Source: Fidelibacterota bacterium | GTDB taxonomy: Bacteria > Marinisomatota > Marinisomatia > Marinisomatales > TCS56 | DNA: 6,775 bases | Assembly (NCBI GenBank): GCA_030634675.1 | Contig: DAOWAH010000091.1 | Coordinates: 1 to 6,775, forward strand | Direction of reading: 5' to 3' | In this document: in pieces, positions 1-5,785 of the stretch | Numbering within the stretch: the stretch's first letter is position 1 | Layout of the letters: each line of letters starts with the position of its first letter | The notes under the pieces: generated by a model | Told to the model about the DNA's origin: nothing | Seen by the model: only the letters and a program-made list of their open reading frames with translations | The model's database searches: none | Program-made: the position numbers and the translations under genes

Positions 1-719
1 AAATTTCCCAGGTACCCAGCGATGGAAAAACCACCCATGGAAAATTCAAGTGGGAGGATATTATCACGGTAGGTCGGATCCAGCACACTGGCAATCCGGT
101 CTGGCAATTCCTGTGGCGTCAGGTGCAGCAACTGACGGTTATCAGCGGTTAATTTAAATTCAATTTCCGGATAAGCTAAACCAAAACGACGTATCATTTT
201 TACGATATGACGTAATTCTGTTCGGGGTGTTTTCAGGAATTTCCGCCGTGCCGGCGTATTGTAGAATAAATTACGGACGGTAATGCTGGTTCCCTGTGCA
301 GCGGTGGCCGGTTGCACAGATCCTGCCCGACCATTTCGAATTGTAAGTGCTGCACCACGATCGGCCTCTAAGTGGCAGGATTCCACCAGCACTTCGGCGA
401 CCGAAGCAATACTGGCCAAAGCTTCACCCCTGAAACCCAGGGTATTTATCCTGAAAAGATCATCCGGTTGTGATATTTTGCTCGTAGTATAGCGTTCGAA
501 GGCCAATGTCAGATCATCACGAGCAATACCATGGCCATCATCGATAACCTGGATCAGTTGCTCCCCTCCTATTTCCACTACTACCGCAATGCGGGTAGCA
601 CCGGCATCAACGCTGTTTTCCAACAGTTCTTTCACTACCGATGCCGGACGTTCCACAACTTCACCGGCGGCAATTTTATTGCGCAGATCTACGCTTAGAG
701 CCAGGATGCGATCAGTCAT
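1..719 (-). CDS. mutL: DNA mismatch repair protein MutL, N-terminal part (runs off left edge)
   Basis: This is the first 239 residues of MutL, the GHKL-family ATPase that couples MutS mismatch recognition to strand incision in methyl-independent or methyl-directed repair. The ATPase motifs are in order. ENSVDAGA near residues 34-41 carries the Mg/ATP-binding Glu34-Asn35 pair. DDGHGI at 60-65 is the nucleotide-binding Asp-Gly motif. TTSKI lies at 78-82, GFRGEALASI at 95-104 is the ATP-lid motif, and FYNTPARRKFLK at 152-163 is the MutL/PMS1 signature. The reading frame is intact to the edge. The C-terminal dimerisation/endonuclease half lies outside the window, so whether it carries the DQHA(X)2E(X)4E nuclease motif cannot be seen. 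The ATG at 719 overlaps the TAA of ftcD (TAATG), with GAGGG at 723-727 as a close ribosome binding site, so translation is probably coupled to ftcD. MutL identity is certain from the motifs. Confidence 0.97.
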   Translation of the reverse strand, partial: MTDRILALSVDLRNKIAAGEVVERPASVVKELLENSVDAGATRIAVVVEIGGEQLIQVIDDGHGIARDDLTLAFERYTTSKISQPDDLFRINTLGFRGEALASIASVAEVLVESCHLEADRGAALTIRNGRAGSVQPATAAQGTSITVRNLFYNTPARRKFLKTPRTELRHIVKMIRRFGLAYPEIEFKLTADNRQLLHLTPQELPDRIASVLDPTYRDNILPLEFSMGGFSIAGYLGN

Positions 720-2557
720 TAACCCTCAATCACCTGTCTCGTGGCTGAGAAGATAGCCCCTCGTAATTCATCCGCAGCGGTGGTTAATTGTTCCACTTTG
801 GTACGCATTGCTGCGACATAGTCCGGGTCGACTGTTACTCCCGGTAAATTGATCAGCACATTCAGGCAGGCGCCATTCACGGCGGCGGCACCAACTTCCC
901 CGGCGACTCCCACATCGCTGACTGAATTGGGGTTGCCTCTTTCAACCACTAGCTTGGCTAACTGCATCACCTCCAGCGATAGTGCCGCTACTTCGGCCGG
1001 TATCTCGATAGCGTATTTGGCGGCAGCAAGTTGCACGGCAGCTTTAGCTTCTTGTTCCTCCGTCGATTCCGATGGCAGCCGATTTGCATCCATCACCTTG
1101 TTAAAAGCAATAGTATCTTCATCTACTAAGTAGAGCAGGCGATCTTTGATTTGCTGGGCTTTTACGCCAATCTCCTCCATCTCGGAACGGGTTTTTTCAA
1201 ACCCTTTTTTCTCGTGAGTCAAGGCACTGACCATGGAAGTTAGAGCGGCACCCAAACCACCAGCCAATGCGGCTACGCTACCACCGCCGGGCGCCGGACT
1301 ATTAGTAGAAGTTTCGGTAATAAATTCCGTTACAGTCCGATTAATTAGATCCCGAGGCGCTGAACTAACAGCGTAATCAACAATCTTTTCCTCCGCCACA
1401 AAGGGAGCGACATCGTTTAATCCCAGGGATTGAACCGCCATTTCCACCAGATCTGCCTCGGGGATACCAATGGTGCGACCTTGTTTTTGCAGGTAATGCC
1501 GACCGGCCATAAGTAGGGCTTCTAATGGTATTAAACCAACCAGTTCGCTACCGGTGACGCGGATTCCCCGTTCATCCGCCAAACGACAGGCAGCATCAAA
1601 AACAGCAGGTATGGTGGAAACCTTATAATTGGTAAAATTGATCGAGATTTGGGCTCGCTTATATGTATCGATATACCAGCCAACCGCCTTTACATCCTTG
1701 AATAAGCCCGGACGCTTGACCGGCTTTTTGTTCAATTTGTTTGGATCGTAGCCATTTTCTTTCCAGGTGGCTTCCAAATCATGATCATGTTCTGAGCGAT
1801 TGTGAGCAATAATATCAGCGGTAGTCGCACCGGCATAGTCACAAAACGCACAGGGATATTCACCATCGGCGTACCGTATGATTGAGCCATCCAGCAGGTT
1901 GGGTGAACCGGGATTAGATTTACGACAGGAGCGACCTTTTTCCCGTAGTTCGAAAGCGATATCTGTCGCCAGGCGTTTATCTCTGGTATTGAGGTTAATA
2001 TTGTAGGCAATCAAGAATTCACGGCAGCCCATAACTGTGGCGCCGGCGGTCGGCTTGAATTCAGCGGGGCCGAAATCAGGTTTCCAGCGTGGCTGGGCGA
2101 GTTTTTCGGCCAGGGCTTCATATTCACCCGACCGTACAACTGCCAGGTTGCGTCGTTCCGGAATTTTAGCCGAATGTTCATACAGGTATACCGGTATACC
2201 AAGCTCACGGCCAACTCGTTCGCCAACCCGTTCCGACAGGGCAATACAGTCCGCAATATCGGCGCCGCTGACCGGGATGAAAGGACAGACATCGGTAGCG
2301 CCCATTCGTGCATGAGCACCGTGGTGCTGACGCATATCGATAACTTCTGCAGCTTTTTTAATAGCCTGAAAAGCAGCTTCTTCGACGGCCGATACTGACC
2401 CAACAAATGTCACCACGGTGCGATTGGTATCGGCACCCGGATCAACATCCAGAAGGGTAACCCCGGCCACCGCTTTTATTGCCGCTGTGATTTGATCGAT
2501 CTTGGATAGATCCCGGCCTTCACTGAAATTTGGTACGCATTCGATTAATGTATTCAT
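719..2557 (-). CDS. ftcD: Bifunctional glutamate formiminotransferase / formimidoyl-THF cyclodeaminase with zinc-finger-like insert
   Basis: FtcD moves the formimino group of N-formimino-L-glutamate (from histidine breakdown) to tetrahydrofolate, then deaminates the product to 5,10-methenyl-THF plus ammonia; it is cytosolic. The transferase domain spans about residues 1-395. It has the family N-terminus (LIECVPNFSEGRD), the catalytic His at position 82 in GAHARMGATDVCPFIP, and NINLNTRDKRLA at 186-197. The cyclodeaminase domain is about 403-612, with NSPAPGGGSVAALAGG at 419-434, LVDEDTIAFNKV at 477-488 and the C-terminal SVSDVGVAGE. At 612 residues it is about 70 longer than the mammalian fused enzyme (541). 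The surplus lies at about 209-287, within the transferase half, and includes Cys236, Cys239, His252 and His257 spaced as a C2H2 zinc finger. The ATG at 2557 is supported by the conserved N-terminus and by GGGGA 9 bases upstream. No hut genes are visible, so a role in histidine degradation is inferred from the family only. Confidence 0.95.
   Translation of the reverse strand: MNTLIECVPNFSEGRDLSKIDQITAAIKAVAGVTLLDVDPGADTNRTVVTFVGSVSAVEEAAFQAIKKAAEVIDMRQHHGAHARMGATDVCPFIPVSGADIADCIALSERVGERVGRELGIPVYLYEHSAKIPERRNLAVVRSGEYEALAEKLAQPRWKPDFGPAEFKPTAGATVMGCREFLIAYNINLNTRDKRLATDIAFELREKGRSCRKSNPGSPNLLDGSIIRYADGEYPCAFCDYAGATTADIIAHNRSEHDHDLEATWKENGYDPNKLNKKPVKRPGLFKDVKAVGWYIDTYKRAQISINFTNYKVSTIPAVFDAACRLADERGIRVTGSELVGLIPLEALLMAGRHYLQKQGRTIGIPEADLVEMAVQSLGLNDVAPFVAEEKIVDYAVSSAPRDLINRTVTEFITETSTNSPAPGGGSVAALAGGLGAALTSMVSALTHEKKGFEKTRSEMEEIGVKAQQIKDRLLYLVDEDTIAFNKVMDANRLPSESTEEQEAKAAVQLAAAKYAIEIPAEVAALSLEVMQLAKLVVERGNPNSVSDVGVAGEVGAAAVNGACLNVLINLPGVTVDPDYVAAMRTKVEQLTTAADELRGAIFSATRQVIEG
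2185..2200. repeat. Perfect 16-base palindrome inside ftcD
   Basis: GGTATACCGGTATACC reads identically on both strands and is also two tandem copies of the eight-base palindrome GGTATACC. It encodes part of the IPVYLY stretch of the formiminotransferase domain (residues 121-126). The protein motif is typical of the family, so codon choice alone may have produced it; no regulatory role is supported. Confidence 0.5.
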
Positions 2558-2585
2558 TATTTGCAGTCCCCGTAAATTTGTCGGA

Positions 2586-2711
2586 TTAAATTGTTTTTAG
2601 AAAATAAATAACGACAATAATTATAATGCCCATGCCGATTGACCATAGCAGCGAACGGCCCGGTTTTCTTTGTGGTAAAATCCGTCGAAATTTGATCCTT
2701 GATCCGGTCAA
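2586..2711 (-). CDS. Small single-pass membrane protein, 41 residues, TTG start
   Basis: I do not recognise this protein. It is a short open frame between the protease and ftcD: a basic N-terminal stretch (IKFRRILPQRKPGR, residues 6-19), then one strongly hydrophobic segment at about 21-38 (LLWSIGMGIIIIVVIYFL), ending KTI and a TAA stop. The positive-inside rule predicts the N-terminus in the cytoplasm. No ATG or GTG lies upstream in frame before the hydrophobic segment. The proposed TTG at 2711 has AGGA five bases upstream (2717-2720), and it overlaps the TGA of the preceding protease gene as TTGA, an arrangement typical of translational coupling. The stop is 28 bases before ftcD. Composition is what one expects of a membrane microprotein rather than random noncoding sequence, but no homolog could be checked. 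Function is unknown; association with the neighbouring membrane protease is only a possibility. Confidence 0.6.
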   Translation of the reverse strand: MTGSRIKFRRILPQRKPGRSLLWSIGMGIIIIVVIYFLKTI

Positions 2712-3352
2712 AACAATCCTAAAGTAAACAATTTCATGAAAAAGTAAATGAACGGTCGAATAATCACTCCGATTATTGAAACCCGCGTAAACATACCGAT
2801 CAGGATCAAAGCAAATAAAACTTTCGGTCCATAATACTCCAGATTGATTAAAAACTGCCGATGGCGATCAGGAATTAAACCAGCCAGGATTCGTGAACCA
2901 TCTAATGGTGGAATCGGAAGAAAATTAAATATTCCCAGCACCAGATTTATCTGTAAACTCATGACCAAAACTGTAGTTATGGCAGCATCCCCACTTAACA
3001 ATCCCAGCCCCCATAGCAGGCGTAGCAATAATCCACTGGCTAAAGCGATGGAAAAATTGGCCGCCGGTCCGGCTAAAGCGATCCAGAGCATATCCTTTTT
3101 AGGATTGGATAAATAACGGAAATCCACCGGAACCGGTTTAGCCCAACCAAAGCCAACCAGATAGAGCACAATCGCACCAAATGGATCCAGGTGCGCCAGG
3201 GGATTCAGAGTCAATCGTCCCAGTTGAGAAGCGGTGGGATCACCCAGGCGAAAAGCTGCCCAGGCGTGGGCGTATTCATGAAATGACAGAGCAAATATTA
3301 TGACCGGAATTAATATTACCTGAACGGCCGGATCTAAACTAATTAAGCCCAT
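2708..3352 (-). CDS. Site-2 protease family (M50) intramembrane zinc metalloprotease
   Basis: This 214-residue polytopic membrane protein belongs to peptidase family M50, whose members cleave peptide bonds within or near the membrane. The zinc-binding HExxH motif is HEYAH at residues 25-29, inside the first hydrophobic segment (about 9-30). The third ligand is expected at Asp151 in FNFLPIPPLDG (142-152). Other family marks are the conserved LNPLAHLDPFG at 49-59, AKPVPVD at 71-77 and the AGPAANF turn at 94-100. Further membrane segments are apparent at about 88-117, 124-146, 177-198 and 200-213. There is no PDZ domain, so this is the compact bacterial subgroup rather than the RseP/RasP type, and its substrate cannot be deduced. 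The ATG at 3352 follows only a weak purine tract (AAAGAAA). It is the first gene after a 197-base gap, so it probably heads a transcript with the microprotein, ftcD and mutL. All catalytic residues are present. Confidence 0.93.
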   Translation of the reverse strand: MGLISLDPAVQVILIPVIIFALSFHEYAHAWAAFRLGDPTASQLGRLTLNPLAHLDPFGAIVLYLVGFGWAKPVPVDFRYLSNPKKDMLWIALAGPAANFSIALASGLLLRLLWGLGLLSGDAAITTVLVMSLQINLVLGIFNFLPIPPLDGSRILAGLIPDRHRQFLINLEYYGPKVLFALILIGMFTRVSIIGVIIRPFIYFFMKLFTLGLF

Positions 3353-3549
3353 TTTCTTTAATAAGTAATAATTAGCGGAAAGTGATAACTACAGAATTTA
3401 TCAGTTATTTTGTTAAGCATATCGATCTACCTATTTTAAATCGTCAATTATGATATTATTTAAATTACCTGTTTTCATACGATCAAATTAATATTAATCG
3501 TTTTCAATATGAACTTTTTCACTTATTACTCATCACCAATTACCAAGAC
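3353..3549 (-). promoter_or_regulatory. AT-rich intergenic region, probable promoter region of the protease-ftcD-mutL block
   Basis: This is the only sizeable noncoding gap in the window. It lies between the xerD stop and the protease start and is much richer in A and T than the flanking genes. Two weak sigma70-like pairs can be read on the minus strand. One is TTGATC (3481-3486) with TTAAAT (3458-3463) at 17 bases. The other is TTGACG (3442-3447) with GATATG (3418-3423) at 18 bases. Neither has a good -10 box, so the exact promoter is not settled. A perfect 12-base palindrome, ATTAATATTAAT, sits at 3487-3498. Overlapping short inverted repeats at 3383-3408 (TGATAA/TTATCA and ATAACT/AGTTAT) could be an operator but are unremarkable in AT-rich DNA. 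No GC-rich hairpin with a T-tract was found to end the xerD transcript, so read-through is possible. Confidence 0.35.
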
Positions 3550-4443
3550 CTACCAGCGTGGATGAAATGTACGGTGAACTTCTTTAAGATAGGCCTTGTC
3601 TAGGTGGGTATAAATCTGGGTCGTACTGATATCGGCATGACCCAGCATCTCCTGCACGGCACGCAGGTCAGCCCCTCCTTCCAGAAGATGGGTGGCGAAA
3701 GAATGTCGTAAAGTATGCGGGCTGATTTGCTTGGTAATACCGGCCTCACCGGACCAGCGTTTCAGGATATTCCACACCGCCATACGGGTCAATTGTTTTC
3801 CGTTGCGGCTAAGAAATAGATATCCGGTATTCTTACCTTTGCGTGACAGTCCCGGCCGCAGGTATTTAAGATATTCATCCAGCATTTTCAAAGCGGGAGC
3901 ACCGAGTGGCACAAAGCGTTCTTTGGATCCTTTACCGATAATCCGCACCATTTCAGTTTCAAACAAAAGACCGGTTAGCTTGAGATCGCATAATTCAGTT
4001 ACTCGTAATCCAGCCGAATAAAGACATTCGATAATGGCCAGATCACGCAGCGACAGGGGCTGATCTCTATCAATAGCAGCAATGATCGCGTCAACTTCCT
4101 CCACTGTCAGGACTTCAGGCAGTTTATGCGGTAGTCGCGGAGCTTCCAGTAACTGAGCGGGATTATCCAAAACCAGTTTTTCAGATGTCAGGAAATTATG
4201 ATACGAGCGGATTGCGGAAAAAACCCGGCTGACACTGGCCGGAGCCAGGTGCGCATCGTTCAGGCGACGAATGAATCCACGGATATGTTTAGGTCGTATC
4301 CGTTGCATGGTTTTTATTCCTGTGTCGTCTTGAAGATAAGTAAGGTAGCGATTCAGATCACGGGAATAAGCATCTAAGGAATTAACCGCCAGATTGCGCT
4401 CCACCCGGAGCATGGTAAGGTAGTCTTTCAGATAGGTTTCCAT
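3550..4443 (-). CDS. xerD: Site-specific tyrosine recombinase XerD
   Basis: XerD resolves chromosome dimers at dif together with XerC, under FtsK control. The 297-residue protein has the N-terminal SAM-like core-binding domain (about 1-85, VERNLAVNSLDAYSRDL at 14-30) and the C-terminal catalytic domain (about 107-297). The full catalytic set is visible: Arg147 in SAGLRVTEL, Lys171 in GKGSKER, His243 and Arg246 in SPHTLRHSFATHLLEGG, His269 in MLGHADISTTQIYTH, and the nucleophile Tyr278. Length and spacing match E. coli XerD (298 residues) almost one for one, and the HPRW tail is typical, so a housekeeping Xer is far more likely than a phage or integron integrase. No partner xerC or att-like repeats are in the window. 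The ATG at 4443 lies 9 bases after the gmhA stop, with only a weak GGTAG/GTGG ribosome site, suggesting coupling. Whether it pairs with XerC or acts alone cannot be seen. Confidence 0.95.
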   Translation of the reverse strand: METYLKDYLTMLRVERNLAVNSLDAYSRDLNRYLTYLQDDTGIKTMQRIRPKHIRGFIRRLNDAHLAPASVSRVFSAIRSYHNFLTSEKLVLDNPAQLLEAPRLPHKLPEVLTVEEVDAIIAAIDRDQPLSLRDLAIIECLYSAGLRVTELCDLKLTGLLFETEMVRIIGKGSKERFVPLGAPALKMLDEYLKYLRPGLSRKGKNTGYLFLSRNGKQLTRMAVWNILKRWSGEAGITKQISPHTLRHSFATHLLEGGADLRAVQEMLGHADISTTQIYTHLDKAYLKEVHRTFHPRW

Positions 4444-4452
4444 CCACTACCG

Positions 4453-5028
4453 TCAATCCATAATGGCTTGTTCCACCAGGTCGCAGAGGATATGACCCGT
4501 CAGGATGTGCCCTTCCTGAATACGCTGGGTGTCTTCGCTGGGAATACGGATAACCGCATTAGCAGCAGCACCCATTTTACCACCATCTTTACCGGTAAAT
4601 ACTATCGTATCCAAAAATAGGTCACGTGCTGTTTGAATGGCCGCGAGAATATTAGGAGAATTTCCACTGGTCGAAATAGCTATTAATACATCCCCCGGTT
4701 TACCGAGTGCTTCCACCTGTCGAGAGAAAATGGTTTGGTAGTCAGCATCATTTGCCCAGGCGGTGATAAATGATGTATCGGTTGTCAAGGCGATTGAGGC
4801 CAGAGCCGGTCGGATTTGACGCAGTTTTCCCACCAGTTCGGCTGACAAATGCTGAGAATCGGCGGCACTGCCACCATTACCGCACCACATAATTTTGCGT
4901 TTTTCCAATACAGCAGAAATCATAATTTCCGCCGCTCGACCAATATCTCGCCCACAAGCTTCAAACATTGCCTGTTTGGTATGTACACTATCCTGAATTT
5001 GCTGCCTTATTAGTTCTGCTTTATCCAC
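4453..5028 (-). CDS. gmhA: Phosphoheptose isomerase (sedoheptulose 7-phosphate isomerase)
   Basis: GmhA converts sedoheptulose 7-phosphate to D-glycero-D-manno-heptose 7-phosphate, the first step to ADP- or GDP-heptose for LPS core or surface glycans; it is a cytosolic zinc-dependent tetramer of the SIS fold. Numbered from the chosen start, the phosphosugar loop GNGGSAADSQHLSAELVGK is at 50-68. Expected zinc/catalytic residues are His60, Glu64, Gln171 and His179 (RIQEGHILTGHILCDLVE, 169-186). STSGNSPN (119-126) is the second SIS phosphate loop. These residues favour GmhA over DiaA. The frame is open to a TTG at 5061, but that start overlaps the upstream gene by 29 bases. The GTG at 5028 has AGGA at 5036-5039 with seven bases of spacing, clears the upstream stop and gives 191 residues, close to the usual size of about 192. 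It sits between a lipid gene and xerD in a compact operon. Confidence 0.92.
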   Translation of the reverse strand: MDKAELIRQQIQDSVHTKQAMFEACGRDIGRAAEIMISAVLEKRKIMWCGNGGSAADSQHLSAELVGKLRQIRPALASIALTTDTSFITAWANDADYQTIFSRQVEALGKPGDVLIAISTSGNSPNILAAIQTARDLFLDTIVFTGKDGGKMGAAANAVIRIPSEDTQRIQEGHILTGHILCDLVEQAIMD

Positions 5029-5039
5029 GCTACTATCCT
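5029..5039 (-). promoter_or_regulatory. Ribosome binding site that decides the gmhA start
   Basis: On the minus strand AGGA occupies 5039-5036. Seven bases then separate it from GTG at 5028-5026. The site overlaps the last codons and TAG of the GGGP synthase gene. It favours the GTG start over the upstream in-frame TTG at 5061, which would put a long overlap into the preceding gene. Confidence 0.6.
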
Positions 5040-5785
5040 GAGATATGCACTGCGTCTGCAAATGCTTTCATGAGTCCACCGTCGGGTTTGCCTTCCAGCA
5101 CTGTTCCGGTAACAACCATTGCAGCTCCGGCAATAATCTTGTCATGTGCCGCTTCAGGGGTACGGATACCACCGCCTACAATTAGCGGTACCTCAGATTC
5201 ACTAGCAATCAACCGGATTGTTTCAACTGGTATGGAATTCTGGGCTCCACTGCCCGCTTCGAGGTAAACTAACTTCATTCCAAGGTACTGGGCAGCCAAG
5301 ACATGGGCAACGGCAATGTCAGGTTGGTTGATCGGGATCGGAGTTGTATTACTCATAAACTGAACAGCGGTTGTTTTGCCGCCATCAAACAACAAATATC
5401 CGGTCGGTATGGTTTCGATTCCCAGATCGTGAACAATCGGCGCCGCCAGTACTTGCTCACCAATCAGATAATGGGGGTTGCGGCCTGACAGGATGCTCAT
5501 GAAAAACATAGCATCGTAGTGTTGATTAAGTTGACTCAAAGCTCCCGGAAAGAAAATCACTGGCATCCGGGCTTGTTCTTTGATCCGTCGGACCCGCTCA
5601 TGGCAACGGCTGTCCATCATCAGGCTACCACCGACCAGTAGAATATCCACATCATTATTGTTAGCCGATTTGACCTGTTGATCCAGATTACCGTCGCTTT
5701 TACGGTCAGGATCGATTAATACGGCATATACCGCACCTTTTTGTACTCGGGTATTAATTATATATTGTAAAACTGATGTTTTCAT
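5033..5785 (-). CDS. Geranylgeranylglyceryl phosphate synthase family protein (group II, GGGPS/PcrB family)
   Basis: Members of this TIM-barrel family join a polyprenyl diphosphate to sn-glycerol 1-phosphate, the first committed step of archaeal-type ether lipids; Firmicutes PcrB makes heptaprenylglyceryl phosphate. This 250-residue protein shows the metal/diphosphate-binding LIDPD at 23-27, VGGSL at 51-55, FFPG at 78-81, MSILSGRNPHYLIG at 96-109, PTGYLLFDGG at 127-136, MSNTTPIP at 144-151, YLEAGSGA at 174-181 and the phosphate-binding VGGGIRTPE at 203-211. The SGRNPxYLIG and PTGYLL blocks resemble group II enzymes of Bacteroidetes and some archaea rather than PcrB. The substrate chain length cannot be read with confidence. 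The ATG at 5785 overlaps the gcvPA stop (ATGA) and lacks a clear Shine-Dalgarno sequence, so translation is probably coupled. No G1P dehydrogenase or DGGGP synthase gene is present here, so the final product is unknown. Confidence 0.92.
   Translation of the reverse strand: MKTSVLQYIINTRVQKGAVYAVLIDPDRKSDGNLDQQVKSANNNDVDILLVGGSLMMDSRCHERVRRIKEQARMPVIFFPGALSQLNQHYDAMFFMSILSGRNPHYLIGEQVLAAPIVHDLGIETIPTGYLLFDGGKTTAVQFMSNTTPIPINQPDIAVAHVLAAQYLGMKLVYLEAGSGAQNSIPVETIRLIASESEVPLIVGGGIRTPEAAHDKIIAGAAMVVTGTVLEGKPDGGLMKAFADAVHISG

Noticed and set aside
283..492. Plus-strand open frame of 69 codons
   Set aside because: It lies antisense inside mutL, whose motifs are intact; the translation has no family features.
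849..1133. Plus-strand open frame of 94 codons rich in Ala, Ser and Thr
   Set aside because: Antisense shadow of the alanine-rich cyclodeaminase domain of ftcD.
2185..2200. The 16-base palindrome GGTATACCGGTATACC as an operator
   Set aside because: It lies well inside the ftcD coding region at a conserved protein motif, and one such palindrome in several kilobases is not strongly unexpected.
2011..2406. Minus-strand 131-codon frame overlapping ftcD
   Set aside because: Frame-shifted readout within the formiminotransferase domain; the ftcD frame is continuous and carries all the motifs.
3358..3420. A 20-residue minus-strand frame (MLNKITDKF...) starting at ATG 3420 and ending five bases before the protease start, possibly a leader peptide
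   Set aside because: Very short, only a loosely spaced AGG upstream, no attenuator-like hairpins and no run of regulatory codons; chance frames of this size are common in AT-rich DNA.
3550..4443. The tyrosine recombinase as an integrase marking a mobile element
   Set aside because: Length, residue spacing and C-terminus match housekeeping XerD; it sits in an operon with metabolic genes, and no att-like repeats, tRNA gene or phage genes are nearby.
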